64,000 nucleotides of DNA, from the NCBI RefSeq assembly GCF_041154745.1, contig NZ_AP031573.1, positions 682,001 to 746,000 on the forward strand, in the 5' to 3' direction. The notes below the pieces were generated by a model. That model made no database searches. It saw only the letters and a list, made by a program, of their open reading frames with translations, and was not told the DNA's origin. Of the stretch, positions 25,760 through 35,900 are shown piece by piece. The first letter of the stretch is position 1. Each line of letters starts with the position of its first letter. This DNA is from Flavobacterium sp. CFS9 (GTDB lineage Bacteria > Bacteroidota > Bacteroidia > Flavobacteriales > Flavobacteriaceae). A program made the position numbers and the translations under genes.

Positions 25760-27622
25760 GTGAATTACCTATCTGTAGAAAACATATCCAAATCATTTGG
25801 CGAAAAAACCTTATTCGAAAACATCTCTTTTGGAATCAATAAAGATCAAAAAATTGCCTTCATCGCAAAAAATGGTTCCGGAAAAACGACCATTATGAGC
25901 ATTATTAATGGTTTGGACGAACCCGATACAGGACAGGTAGTTCTAAGAAAAGGCATCCGAATGGCTTTTCTTTCTCAGGACAATAACCTACAGGGCGAAT
26001 TGACTATCGAAGAAAGTATTTTTGCTTCTGATAATGAAACGCTTAAAGTAATTGAAGCTTACGAAAAAGCGCTTGAGAATCCAAATGACGAAGAAGCTTA
26101 CCAAAAAGCTTTTGATGCCATGGATCAGCACAATGCATGGGATTTTGAAACACAATACAAGCAGATTTTATTCAAATTAAAACTGGAGGATTTTAAACTA
26201 AAAGTAAAAAATCTATCGGGTGGACAAAAAAAACGTCTTTCTTTGGCTATCATCTTAATCAATCGTCCGGATTTACTGATTCTGGATGAGCCAACCAACC
26301 ACCTTGATTTAGAAATGATCGAATGGCTGGAAAGTTATTTTGCCAAAGAAAATATTACACTGTTTATGGTAACGCACGACCGTTTCTTTTTAGAACGTGT
26401 TTGTAACGAAATCATCGAGTTAGACAACGGAAAATTATACCAGTACAAAGGAAATTACTCTTACTATTTAGAGAAAAAAGAGGAACGAATTACTTCTGAA
26501 AATGCCAGTATTGACAAGGCTAAAAACTTATTCGTTAAAGAATTAGAATGGATGCGCCGTCAGCCAAAAGCGAGAACAACCAAATCAAAGTCTCGTCAGG
26601 ACGATTTTTACGTGATCAAAGAAAAAGCGCAAAGCCGTCGTAAAGAAAATAAGGTAGAGCTTGAAATTAATATGGAGCGTATGGGAAGCAAAATTATCGA
26701 GCTTCACAAACTTTCTAAAAAATTCAAAGATCGCGTTATTCTGGACAATTTAAGTTTTGATTTCCAGCGTGGCGAGAGAATTGGAATTATTGGTAAAAAC
26801 GGAACCGGAAAATCTACTTTTCTAAATCTTCTTACGGGAACGATTCCTCCGGACAGTGGCCGTGTGGTAAAAGGCGATACCATCAAAATTGGTTATTACA
26901 CGCAAAGCGGAATCAATCCGAAACCGGGACAAAGAGTTATTGACGTTATCAAAGAATACGGAGAGTATATTCCGTTAGCCAAAGGTAAAATTATATCGGC
27001 TTCTCAATTGTTGGAGCGTTTTCTTTTTGATGCCAAAAAACAGTATGATTACGTTGACAAATTAAGTGGTGGAGAGTTAAAACGTTTGTATTTATGTACT
27101 GTTCTGATTCAGAATCCTAACTTTTTAATTTTAGATGAGCCTACGAACGATTTAGATATTGTGACGCTAAACGTTTTAGAAAGCTTTCTTTTGGATTATC
27201 CGGGATGCTTGCTGGTAGTTTCGCACGACCGTTATTTCATGGATAAAATTGTCGATCATTTATTTGTCTTCAGAGGACAAGGTGAAATTGAAAACTTCCC
27301 CGGAAACTATTCTGATTTCAGAGCTTACGAAGACAGTGCCGATGTGGCTCAAAAAGAAGAAAACAAAGCCGAAAAGAAAGACTGGAAACAAAATAATCCA
27401 ACCGGAAATCTAAGTTTCAACGAGCAAAAGGAATATCAGAAACTGGAAAGAGAAATCAAAGATTTAGAAATCGAAAAAACTAAAATCGAACAATTATTCT
27501 CTGACGGAAAAGTTGCAGATACTGATATCGAGAAAAAAGCTAATGAACTGCAAAATATCATCAATAAAATAGATCAGAAAGAAGAACGCTGGTTTGAGCT
27601 TTCGGCTAAGATTGAAGGATAG
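25760..27622 (+). CDS. ABC-F ATPase, Uup-like
   Basis: 620 residues starting at GTG 25760. Two ABC nucleotide-binding domains with no membrane part: Walker A GKNGTGKST (second) and AKNGSGKTT (first), signatures LSGGQKKRLSL and LSGGELKRLYL, Walker B LILDEPTNHLDL and LILDEPTNDLD. The C-terminal coiled coil (EREIKDLEIEKTKIEQLF) is typical of Uup. ABC-F proteins act on the ribosome or, for Uup, on branched DNA intermediates; which of these applies is not decidable. Monocistronic; followed by an intergenic hairpin repeat. Confidence 0.9.
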   Translation: MNYLSVENISKSFGEKTLFENISFGINKDQKIAFIAKNGSGKTTIMSIINGLDEPDTGQVVLRKGIRMAFLSQDNNLQGELTIEESIFASDNETLKVIEAYEKALENPNDEEAYQKAFDAMDQHNAWDFETQYKQILFKLKLEDFKLKVKNLSGGQKKRLSLAIILINRPDLLILDEPTNHLDLEMIEWLESYFAKENITLFMVTHDRFFLERVCNEIIELDNGKLYQYKGNYSYYLEKKEERITSENASIDKAKNLFVKELEWMRRQPKARTTKSKSRQDDFYVIKEKAQSRRKENKVELEINMERMGSKIIELHKLSKKFKDRVILDNLSFDFQRGERIGIIGKNGTGKSTFLNLLTGTIPPDSGRVVKGDTIKIGYYTQSGINPKPGQRVIDVIKEYGEYIPLAKGKIISASQLLERFLFDAKKQYDYVDKLSGGELKRLYLCTVLIQNPNFLILDEPTNDLDIVTLNVLESFLLDYPGCLLVVSHDRYFMDKIVDHLFVFRGQGEIENFPGNYSDFRAYEDSADVAQKEENKAEKKDWKQNNPTGNLSFNEQKEYQKLEREIKDLEIEKTKIEQLFSDGKVADTDIEKKANELQNIINKIDQKEERWFELSAKIEG

Positions 27623-27628
27623 TTATTC

Positions 27629-27712
27629 CGCAGAGCTACACAAAAGAATTCACAGAGTCGCACGAAATTTTTTTTCCTCTTCTTTGTGAATTCTTTGCGA
27701 ATCTCTGTGTAA
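27629..27712. repeat. CAGAG/ACAAAG-unit hairpin repeat
   Basis: Left arm 27629-27659 (CGCAGAG, CACAGAG) and right arm 27680-27712 (TTCTTTG, CTCTGTG) pair imperfectly across a 20-nt T-rich loop. It begins 6 bp after the ABC-F stop codon. A second element of the same family lies at 28302-28391. Confidence 0.8.
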
Positions 27713-27774
27713 CAAAACGCATAGTATTTCCTTATATTAGCGACTTTATAAACACCCTATTACATTATTATTCT

Positions 27775-28233
27775 ATGAAATACCTTTTAATTTCACTACT
27801 TGCTGTAGTCCTTTTTGTTTCTTGCTCAAAAGATGAAAAAGAAAAAGATTACACCGCTCAAAACGAAAAAGAGATTACAGATTATATTGCAAAAAATAAA
27901 CTAACAGCACAAAAAACCAGCACTGGACTATACTATGTTATTGACGTTCCGGGAACCGGGGCTCAGCCAACGGCAAAATCTAATGTAACTGTAGCTTACA
28001 GAGGCTCTTTTACTAATGGAACAGTATTCGATCAAAGTAATTCAGATGGAATTTCGTTCTATTTAGATGAAGTTATAAAAGGCTGGACAGAAGGTATTCC
28101 TTATTTCAAAGAAGGCGGAAGCGGAATTCTTCTTATTCCTTCACATTTGGGCTATGGCAGTAAAGGAAATCAAAGGATTCCGGGAGGTGCTGTTCTTATT
28201 TTTGATGTTAAATTACAAAAGATCAATAAGTAA
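27775..28233 (+). CDS. FKBP-type peptidyl-prolyl isomerase lipoprotein
   Basis: 152 residues; lipobox LFVSC (Cys17). After a Lys/Glu-rich linker, a single FKBP domain: TGLYYVIDVPGTGAQPTA, VAYRGSFTNGTVFDQS, IKGWTEGIPYFKEGG, IPSHLGYGSKG and IPGGAVLIFDVKL. Catalyses proline cis-trans isomerisation of proteins in the envelope. Length is short for FkpA-type (no N-terminal dimerisation domain). Confidence 0.92.
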   Translation: MKYLLISLLAVVLFVSCSKDEKEKDYTAQNEKEITDYIAKNKLTAQKTSTGLYYVIDVPGTGAQPTAKSNVTVAYRGSFTNGTVFDQSNSDGISFYLDEVIKGWTEGIPYFKEGGSGILLIPSHLGYGSKGNQRIPGGAVLIFDVKLQKINK

Positions 28234-28301
28234 AAATAAGTCGGCTAAATAATCTTGTAAGGATCAACTAACGGCTTTAATTTAGAATCGAATACTCAAA
28301 C

Positions 28302-28391
28302 AATTACACAGAGATTCACTAAAAAAACACTGAGCCACGCAAAGCTTTTTTTTGGTGAATCTTTGCGTATTTCTGTGAATCTCTGCGAAAC
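28302..28391. repeat. CAGAG/ACAAAG-unit hairpin repeat, second copy
   Basis: Left arm 28302-28344 and right arm 28352-28391 are inverse arrays of the units ACACAGAGATT, CACGCAAAG / TCTTTGCG, CTCTGCG. It ends 6 bp before the methyltransferase start codon. Same consensus as 27629-27712. Confidence 0.8.
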
Positions 28392-28397
28392 AAAAAA

Positions 28398-29189
28398 ATG
28401 GTACATTCAATAAAATCATATCTCAAATTTCTTTGGAACTCTAAAAACGAGCATGCTGTTCATTCTCCGTTTGTATTCCATCTATTGACAAAATGTTTTT
28501 ACGACAGAAAGCCAAAACCAGAATATCAGGTTCTTAAAAAGTACCGAAAATCACTTTTAGAAAATAAAAACTTCATTGAAGTAACGGATTTCGGAGCGGG
28601 TTCGAAAGTTTTTAAATCCAACAGAAGACAAATTTCAAAAATTGCTTCAACAGCGGGAATTTCTCCAAAACGAGCCGAGTTATTATTTCGTGTCACTAAT
28701 TATTTTCAGCCTGAGAATGTTTTAGAAATCGGAACATCATTGGGTTTGGCCACTGCGGCTTTGGCTTTAGGAAATCCAAAAGCAAAAGTTATTACATTAG
28801 AAGGCTGTCCGAATACGGCAAATGTTGCCCAAAATCAATTTACGGAGTTTGATTGTTTGAATATCAATTCGATTGTGACAGAATTCGAAAACTATCTTCA
28901 GGATATTCAACGGAGACTAAAAACGGAGACTGAAAACTTCGATTTAATCTATTTCGACGGAAATCATTCCGAAAAAGCGACTTTAGCCTATTTTGAGCTT
29001 TTATTACCAACAATCAACAATGATTCGGTTTGGATCTTTGACGACATTCATTGGTCTCCGGAAATGGAAGAAGCCTGGGACAAAATCAAAAATCATCCAA
29101 AAGTAAAAGTCACTATAGACACCTTTCAATGGGGATTTGTCTTTTTCAGATACGAACAGGAAAAAGAACATTTTGTCATTCGCGTTTGA
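28398..29189 (+). CDS. Class I SAM-dependent methyltransferase
   Basis: 263 residues. SAM-binding motif VLEIGTSLGLATAALALG and acidic end of strand 2 (VITLEGC), then LIYFDGNHSEKATLAYFE and VWIFDDIHWSPEME, the pattern of O-methyltransferase-like (caffeoyl-CoA type) enzymes. The substrate is unknown. A start at ATG 28398 follows the repeat by 6 bp. Next gene is 49 bp on. Confidence 0.85.
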   Translation: MVHSIKSYLKFLWNSKNEHAVHSPFVFHLLTKCFYDRKPKPEYQVLKKYRKSLLENKNFIEVTDFGAGSKVFKSNRRQISKIASTAGISPKRAELLFRVTNYFQPENVLEIGTSLGLATAALALGNPKAKVITLEGCPNTANVAQNQFTEFDCLNINSIVTEFENYLQDIQRRLKTETENFDLIYFDGNHSEKATLAYFELLLPTINNDSVWIFDDIHWSPEMEEAWDKIKNHPKVKVTIDTFQWGFVFFRYEQEKEHFVIRV

Positions 29190-29238
29190 CAAATGACTTT
29201 AAAATGATACTTTTATTACATTCTATAATTATACATTT

Positions 29239-30090
29239 ATGAATGCAATAAAAATCAACACCCCTTTACAATACCCGATAGCTGTAACAGAATTTAAGTC
29301 CGCAACTCCAAGCAACAATTGTGTGATTATAGCTTCGGCGACTGGTGTTAAACAAAATTATTATTACAATTTCGCAACCTATCTTTCCGAAAACCATTAT
29401 TCTGTTTTTACTTTTGATTATGGCGGAATTGGCGATTCAAAGTCCGTACCGCTTTCTAAATTTAAAACTACCGCTTCTGATTGGGCAAAAAATGATTTCG
29501 AAACCGTAGTCAAGTACGTCAAAGAAAAAAATCCTGACAGCAAATTATTTGTCATTACACATAGCATTGGCGGTCAGCTTATTGGTTTAGTCCCTTCTAA
29601 TAATTTGTTTGATGGCATTATAATGGTCGCATCACAATCCGGAAGCTGGATTCATTGGAAAGGATTTGACCGATTAAAAATGCAGTTTTTGTGGTACGCC
29701 GTTATACCTTCTTTTACCAAAATCTTCAATTATCTCCCTTCCAGTCACTTCACCCGAATGGAAGATTTGCCAAAAGGAATGGCGATTGAATGGGCCAAAT
29801 GGTGTAAGAAACCCAACTATCATTTTGACTGCATCGAAAATGCAAAAGAACATTACGATAAAATAAACTGCAGCATTAAATCTTATAGTATCGACAATGA
29901 TTTTTATGCCACTGTATCGGCAATTGATTGGATTGCTTCCAAATTTAAAAAATCTGAAGTAAGCAGAATTCATTTAAAAGCGGAAGAATTTGGCGTAAAA
30001 GATATAGGTCATTTTGGTTTTTTCAGAAGTCAGTTTAAAAATACTATCTGGCCTATTTTTTTAGAAGATTTAAAAAGATTTCAATCCTAA
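29239..30090 (+). CDS. Alpha/beta hydrolase (soluble)
   Basis: 283 residues, no signal peptide. FTFDYGGIGDSKS, nucleophile elbow THSIGGQLIG (Ser in HSxGG) and a C-terminal DIGHFGFFRSQF with His. Resembles serine aminopeptidase/monoglyceride lipase-like alpha/beta hydrolases (YheT/COG4757 type). Follows the methyltransferase by 49 bp and may share its transcript. Terminated by a hairpin. Confidence 0.82.
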   Translation: MNAIKINTPLQYPIAVTEFKSATPSNNCVIIASATGVKQNYYYNFATYLSENHYSVFTFDYGGIGDSKSVPLSKFKTTASDWAKNDFETVVKYVKEKNPDSKLFVITHSIGGQLIGLVPSNNLFDGIIMVASQSGSWIHWKGFDRLKMQFLWYAVIPSFTKIFNYLPSSHFTRMEDLPKGMAIEWAKWCKKPNYHFDCIENAKEHYDKINCSIKSYSIDNDFYATVSAIDWIASKFKKSEVSRIHLKAEEFGVKDIGHFGFFRSQFKNTIWPIFLEDLKRFQS

Positions 30091-30112
30091 TAATTTACAA
30101 AATAGTAGATAC

Positions 30113-30147
30113 AAAAATGGCAACCATTTCCGGCTGCCATTTTTTTA
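30113..30147. terminator. Bidirectional terminator
   Basis: AAAAATGGCA (30113-30122) / TGCCATTTTT (30135-30144) with T run, between convergent genes. Confidence 0.85.
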
Positions 30148-30167
30148 CTAATTCAAAATTTTAAAAC

Positions 30168-30827
30168 TTACTTCTTGGCCGCTGCCGTTTCTTCAGACTT
30201 TGCTCCCATTCTATTTAAAGTATACATTGGCGCAAATTTTAATTTCAGACCGGCAATTTTACGATTGTCTTCGCCTGTTAAGCCTTCTTTTTCTACTGTA
30301 TTTTTTCGGCTGTCAAGTGCTTCATACATCAATTTAATTTCGTCCCAGTCTTCACGGGAGTAACTGTCTTTATTTTTTTCTACCGTATGCACAAACTGTT
30401 GGTAAACACTATGAATATTTTTAGCATTCACCCAGGCAAAACTCATATCTTCTCCAATCTTTCCTTCACCAAATAAAGCATTACGCAATTGCTGTTTTGG
30501 ACTTGGGGCCGGAGGAGCAAGAATTGTCACCATATTATTTCTAAATTCTTCATATTTGATCTTACTCGTATTTATTTTCTCTGTCGCGGCATTATTTTCT
30601 TTAATATCAGCAAGTGCCAGTTGAGCGTTCGCAGCTCTTTTTTCATACTCGGCTTCAACCGCTTTCCAATCAGCCTTTAAATCATCAGCCTTAACATTTT
30701 TAACAGAGTCGACATAGGCAACATAAGAATCGATTGTTTTTTCGGCCTGTTCTTGTTTTTCATCTTTACAGGATACAAAACCTAATGCGATTACCGCAAT
30801 TCCGGATAATAATGATATATTTTTCAT
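30168..30827 (-). CDS. Lipoprotein of unknown function (DUF6565-like)
   Basis: 219 residues; lipobox ALGFVSC (Cys20) followed by a long alpha-helical, K/E/A-rich body (KTIDSYVAYVDSVKNVKADD; YEKRAANAQLALAD). I recall this helical lipoprotein type as DUF6565-like in Bacteroidota; function unknown. Ends in an Ala/Lys tail (EETAAAKK). A minus-strand -7 box lies 30 bp upstream. Confidence 0.65.
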   Translation of the reverse strand: MKNISLLSGIAVIALGFVSCKDEKQEQAEKTIDSYVAYVDSVKNVKADDLKADWKAVEAEYEKRAANAQLALADIKENNAATEKINTSKIKYEEFRNNMVTILAPPAPSPKQQLRNALFGEGKIGEDMSFAWVNAKNIHSVYQQFVHTVEKNKDSYSREDWDEIKLMYEALDSRKNTVEKEGLTGEDNRKIAGLKLKFAPMYTLNRMGAKSEETAAAKK

Positions 30828-31130
30828 AATCTTAGTTGTTTTAGTTACTATCTTAACAAATCTACCTAAAACCTGCTATAAAAAATTACACAATTATCAC
30901 CTTTTAAACATTAAAAACATATTAAAACTATAAAACACAAGATTTAATGTTAATTATGCAAAATTTATCAAAAATAACATAACGCTCTTCTGTCAAAAAA
31001 AGATATGTTTTTTGATTATTCTCAGAGGAACAAAAAACAAAAGACAATTTGTAACAAAAACCAAATCTCGACTACTCATACTTTTATTGAAAAGTCTTTT
31101 GTACATTTAAATCCAAAATTGTAAATCGAA
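30828..31130. other. Divergent intergenic region, no gene seen
   Basis: 303 bp of AT-rich DNA holding a minus-strand TAGATTTG box and a plus-strand TACATTTA near the LolD-like gene. No ORF with a plausible product and no clear hairpin. Confidence 0.45.
30857..30864 (-). promoter_or_regulatory. -7 box for the 30168-30827 lipoprotein
   Basis: Reads TAGATTTG on the minus strand, a full match to TAnnTTTG, 30 bp before the start codon. Confidence 0.45.
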
Positions 31131-31835
31131 ATGGCAAATCCATTAATTAAAATAACCAACATCAAACGAGATTTCGTTCTGGGTAATGAAATTGTTTATG
31201 TTTTAAAAGGAATCGACCTGCAAATCAACAAAGGGGAATATGTGGCTCTAATGGGCCCATCCGGATCCGGAAAATCAACTTTAATGAATTTACTGGGTTG
31301 TTTGGATACGCCAACTTCCGGACAATACGTATTGAACGGAAAAGATGTCAGTCAGATGCGTGATGATGAGCTGGCTGAAATTCGAAACAAAGAAATTGGT
31401 TTTGTATTTCAGACTTTTAATCTGCTGCCGAGAACTACAGCTTTAGACAATGTTGCATTGCCTATGATTTATGCCGGTTATTCAAAAGCCGACCGCGTTA
31501 AAAGAGCCGAAGAAGTTTTAAAGCAGGTAAATCTTGCCGACCGTATGGATCATCAGCCCAACCAGCTATCGGGAGGACAGCGTCAGCGTGTTGCCATCGC
31601 ACGAGCTTTGGTCAATAAACCCTCTATTATTTTGGCCGATGAGCCAACTGGAAACTTAGACAGTAAAACTTCTGTTGAGATCATGAAGCTCTTTGGCGAT
31701 ATTCACGCACAGGGAAACACCGTAATTCTGGTAACACATGAGGAAGACATTGCGGCCTATGCACATCGCGTAATACGCTTAAGAGACGGATTAATTGAAA
31801 GCGATACCAAAAAAGAGATTAACTCGTTTAGTTGA
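31131..31835 (+). CDS. ABC transporter ATPase, LolD/MacB type
   Basis: 234 residues. Walker [10 protein letters not shown], signature [15 protein letters not shown], Walker [17 protein letters not shown] and H-loop VTHEEDIA. Such ATPases power lipoprotein release (LolCDE) or MacB-type tripartite/efflux and peptide-sensing systems. No permease is adjacent, so the partner must be elsewhere. Followed after 25 bp by a half hairpin repeat. Confidence 0.9.
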   Translation: MANPLIKITNIKRDFVLGNEIVYVLKGIDLQINKGEYVALMGPSGSGKSTLMNLLGCLDTPTSGQYVLNGKDVSQMRDDELAEIRNKEIGFVFQTFNLLPRTTALDNVALPMIYAGYSKADRVKRAEEVLKQVNLADRMDHQPNQLSGGQRQRVAIARALVNKPSIILADEPTGNLDSKTSVEIMKLFGDIHAQGNTVILVTHEEDIAAYAHRVIRLRDGLIESDTKKEINSFS

Positions 31836-31860
31836 TTAATTGTTTAATCGCAAAAAAAAC

Positions 31861-31896
31861 CTTAGTACCTCAGAACCTTAGCATCTTAGCACCTTT
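31861..31896. repeat. CTTAG-unit repeat, single arm
   Basis: CTTAGTACC, TCAGAACC, TTAGCATC, TTAGCACC units in tandem. Only the right-hand arm is present; there is no matching left arm upstream. It ends 6 bp before the adenosyltransferase start codon, so it would be in the leader if transcribed from upstream. Confidence 0.75.
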
Positions 31897-31902
31897 AAAA
31901 AA

Positions 31903-32472
31903 ATGAAAGTATATACAAAAACGGGAGACAAAGGAACTACCGCACTTTTTGGCGGTGACCGTGTTCCCAAAGACCATATCCGAATTGACAGTTACGGCAC
32001 TGTTGACGAACTAAACTCTTATATAGGATTGATTCGCGATCAGGAAATGGATGCACATTATAAGACTATTTTAATCGAAATTCAGGATCGTCTGTTTACC
32101 GTTGGTGCCATTTTGGCTACTCCGGCAGAAAAAGAGGTTCTTAAAAATGGAGAACTTCGCTTAAAAAATCTCGGAATTATCGATACAGATATCGAATTAT
32201 TAGAAAATGAAATTGATCAAATGGAAGAAAGTCTTCCACAAATGACTCATTTTGTTTTACCTGGAGGGCATCCCACTGTGTCACATTGTCATATAGCACG
32301 TTGTATTTGTCGCCGCGCTGAGCGTTTGGCAGTACATTTAAGTCATAATGAAGCTGTTCCTGAAATCGCAATTCAGTACTTAAACCGACTTTCTGACTAC
32401 CTTTTTGTCTTGGCACGGAAGTTGTCCTCAGATCTAAACGCGGAGGAAGTAAAATGGATCCCCAGAAAATAA
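31903..32472 (+). CDS. Cob(I)yrinic acid a,c-diamide adenosyltransferase, PduO type
   Basis: 189 residues. PduO-family hallmarks: VYTKTGDKGTTALFGGDRVPK near the start (ATP-binding), TVDELNSYIGLIRD, and CHIARCICRRAERLAV with the corrinoid-side Arg and the C-terminal SDYLFVLARKL. Adds the adenosyl group to cob(I)alamin to make coenzyme B12 for enzymes such as methylmalonyl-CoA mutase, whose chaperone MeaB is also encoded in this window (55159). Confidence 0.93.
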   Translation: MKVYTKTGDKGTTALFGGDRVPKDHIRIDSYGTVDELNSYIGLIRDQEMDAHYKTILIEIQDRLFTVGAILATPAEKEVLKNGELRLKNLGIIDTDIELLENEIDQMEESLPQMTHFVLPGGHPTVSHCHIARCICRRAERLAVHLSHNEAVPEIAIQYLNRLSDYLFVLARKLSSDLNAEEVKWIPRK

Positions 32473-32479
32473 ATTTTCT

Positions 32480-32575
32480 GGAAATTCCAATTCTTAAAAT
32501 CCCAAATTCCAACAAAAAGCAACAAGATTTCATCTCCATTTTTTGGTATTTGGAATTTAACTTTTGGAATTTAAA
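32480..32575. repeat. TTCCAA-unit hairpin repeat
   Basis: Left arm 32480-32512 (GGAAATTCCAA, CCCAAATTCCAA) and right arm 32540-32575 (TTTGGTATTTGGAATTT, TTTGGAATTT) are imperfect inverted arrays around a 27-nt loop. It starts 7 bp after the adenosyltransferase stop codon. Confidence 0.8.
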
Positions 32576-32616
32576 GACGACGTTCTTAAATTTTATTAAA
32601 ATAAATTAAATTTTAC

Positions 32617-32646
32617 TTGTCTTTTTCAGTAAAAAATTTATTTTTG
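32617..32646 (+). promoter_or_regulatory. Full -33/-7 promoter before the DUF2795 gene
   Basis: TTG at 32617-32619, 19-nt spacer, TATTTTTG at 32639-32646: the complete Bacteroidota promoter consensus, 22 bp before the start codon at 32669. Confidence 0.7.
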
Positions 32647-32668
32647 CACAAAACTAAACAGATAACAG

Positions 32669-32890
32669 ATGTATTGGACATTAGAATTAGCATCTTATTT
32701 AAGTGATGCGCCATGGCCTGCTAACAAAGATGAACTTATTGACTACGCTATTAGAGCTGGTGCTCCGTTAGAAGTAGTAGAAAACCTTCAGTCGATTGAA
32801 GATGAAGGCGAGATATATGAATCAATGGAAGAAATTTGGCCAGATTATCCAACAGACGAAGATTATCTTTGGAATGAGGATGAATATTAA
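32669..32890 (+). CDS. DUF2795 protein upstream of secA
   Basis: 73 residues, very acidic (ends DEDYLWNEDEY). Core LASYLSDAPWPANKDELIDYA and RAGAPLEVVENLQSI is the DUF2795 pattern, a small helical domain of unknown function. Its own promoter and terminator flank it, so it is probably a separate transcript from secA, but the adjacency seems conserved in Flavobacteria as far as I recall. Confidence 0.75.
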   Translation: MYWTLELASYLSDAPWPANKDELIDYAIRAGAPLEVVENLQSIEDEGEIYESMEEIWPDYPTDEDYLWNEDEY

Positions 32891-32896
32891 AAAATA

Positions 32897-32939
32897 AACC
32901 AAAGAAAAAAGTCTCATCACCGAGGCTTTTTTTTTGGTT
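32897..32939 (+). terminator. Terminator between DUF2795 gene and secA
   Basis: AACCAAAGAAAAAAGTCTC / GAGGCTTTTTTTTTGGTT with a 6-nt loop; stem interrupted by one mismatch, T run at 3' side. Confidence 0.75.
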
Positions 32940-32977
32940 CAAATACACATTTACATAAAATAGAAATACAATAAATC

Positions 32978-35900
32978 ATGAGTTTCATAAACAGTATTAT
33001 TAAAGTCTTTGTAGGTGATAAATCACAGAAAGATGTCAAAGCTTTACAGCCTTACTTAAACAAAATTAAAACATTCGAAACCAGCTTAATGAGTTTGTCT
33101 CACGACGAATTAAGGGCCAGAACTGTATTTTTTAAGGAAAGAATAAAAGAAGCCAGAGCTGATAAAGATGCTAAAATTGCTTCGCTTAAAGCAGAAGTAG
33201 AAAACATCGAAGACATCGACAAAAGAGAAGATCTTTATGATGCTATTGACACTCTTGAAAAAGAAGCTTACGAAATCTCAGAAAAAACTTTAATGGAAAT
33301 TCTTCCTGAAGCTTTCTCTGTAGTAAAAGAAACCGCAAGACGTTTCAAAGAAAACTCTCATATCGAAGTTACTGCAACTCCAAAAGACCGCGAATTTTCG
33401 GCAACAAAACCATACATTGTTATAGAAGGCGAAAAATCGATCTGGGCTAACAAATGGAATGCAGCCGGAAAAGACATTACCTGGGACATGATTCACTATG
33501 ATGTTCAGTTAATTGGTGGTATGGTATTGCACGAAGGTAAAGTTGCCGAGATGCAAACAGGAGAAGGTAAAACTTTAGTAGCTACCCTGCCACTTTACTT
33601 AAATGCTTTGACCGGAAACGGAGTTCACTTAGTAACGGTGAATGATTACCTTGCTAAACGTGATAGTACATGGAAAGCACCTTTATTTGAATTCCACGGT
33701 TTAACGGTTGATTGTATCGATAATCACCAGCCAAGTACTGAACAAAGAAAGAAAGCATACGACGCCGATATCACTTACGGAACCAACAACGAATTTGGTT
33801 TTGACTATTTAAGAGATAACATGGCACATTCGCCAAGCGATTTAGTACAAAGAAAACACAACTATGCTATTGTCGATGAGGTTGATTCTGTATTGATTGA
33901 TGACGCCAGAACACCTCTTATTATTTCAGGACCGGTTCCTCAGGGAGATCGTCATGAATTTAATGAGCTGAAACCAAAAATCGAAAACTTAGTAGCGCAA
34001 CAACGTCAGTTGGCAAACGGTTTCTTAGCAGAAGCTAAAAAATTAATCAAAGAAGGAAACACTAAAGAAGGTGGATTCTTATTGTTAAGAGCTTACAGAA
34101 GTTTACCTAAAAATAAAGCATTAATTAAATTTTTGAGTGAAGAAGGAATCAAACAATTGCTTCAAAAAACCGAAAATCAATACATGCAGGATAACAATCG
34201 CGAAATGCACAAAGTGGACGAAGCTTTGTATTTTGTAATTGAAGAAAAAAACAATCAGGTTGAATTGACGGATAATGGTATCCAATACCTTTCAGGAGAT
34301 ACTGATCCTGACTTTTTCGTACTTCCGGATATCGGAACTGAAATTGCTGCTATCGAAAAGCAAAAACTGGACAAAGACGGTGAAGCAGAAGCTAAAGAAA
34401 GATTATTCCAGGATTTTGGAGTAAAAAGCGAGCGTATTCACACCCTTACTCAACTTTTGAAAGCATACGCTCTTTTTGAAAAAGATGTAGAATACGTAAT
34501 CATGGACAACAAAATTATGATTGTCGATGAGCAAACTGGCCGTATCATGGATGGCCGTCGTTATTCTGATGGTTTACACCAGGCGATCGAAGCTAAAGAA
34601 AATGTAAAAATCGAAGCGGCTACACAAACTTTTGCAACGGTTACATTACAGAATTATTTCAGAATGTACAGCAAACTAGGTGGTATGACCGGAACAGCTG
34701 TTACAGAAGCTGGCGAGTTATGGCAGATTTACAAATTAGACGTTGTTGAAATTCCAACCAACCGTCCGATTGCAAGACAAGACAAAGAAGATTATATCTA
34801 CAAAACCACACGTGAGAAATTCAACGCGGTTATTGAAGACGTAACACAATTATCAAATGCAGGAAGACCTGTTTTGATTGGAACAACATCTGTAGAGATT
34901 TCAGAGTTATTAAGCCGTATGTTGAAGATGAGAGGCGTTACACACAACGTTTTGAATGCTAAAATGCACAAACAAGAGGCTCAAATTGTTGAAGAAGCAG
35001 GTAAAGCAGGAGTAGTAACAATTGCAACCAACATGGCCGGTCGTGGTACCGATATTAAATTATCTCCGGAAGTAAAAGCAGCAGGAGGTTTAGCCATCGT
35101 GGGTACAGAGCGTCATGACTCTCGTCGTGTAGACAGACAGTTACGTGGTCGTGCAGGACGTCAGGGAGATCCGGGAAGTTCTCAGTTTTATGTTTCTCTT
35201 GAAGACAACCTTATGCGTTTATTTGGTTCTGAAAGAGTAGCTAAAGTGATGGACAGAATGGGACTTCAGGAAGGTGAAGTAATTCAGCATTCTATGATGA
35301 CGAAATCTATTGAGCGTGCACAAAAGAAAGTAGAAGAAAACAACTTTGGTGTTCGTAAGCGTTTATTAGAATATGATGACGTAATGAATTCTCAACGTGA
35401 AGTAGTATACAAACGTCGTCGTCATGCTTTATTTGGTGAGCGTTTGAAACTGGATATCGCCAACATGCTTTATGATACCTGCGAACTAATCGTAAGTCAA
35501 AATAAAGCGGCTAATGATTTCAAAACTTTCGAATTTGATCTGATCCGTTATTTCTCTATCACTTCTCCAATTTCTGAAGCTGATTTCACGAAATTATCAG
35601 ACATCGAAATTACAGGAAAAATATACAAAGAGACTTTAGCTTTCTATACTGAAAAAACAGAAAGAAGTGCCAGAGAAGCTTTCCCAATCATTAAAGGAGT
35701 TTACGAAGAGCCAAACAATCATTTTGAGCGTATCGTAGTTCCGTTTACAGACGGTATCAAAACACTGAATGTGGTAACTGATCTGAAAAAAGCATACGAC
35801 AGCGAAGGAGCTCAGTTAATTGCCGATTTCGAGAAAAACATTACGCTTTCTATCGTTGATGAGGCCTGGAAAAAACACTTACGTAAAATGGACGAATTGA

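Noticed and set aside
27629..28391. CRISPR-like array reading of the CAGAG repeats
   Set aside because: Units are degenerate, inverted within each element and there are no unique regular spacers or cas genes.
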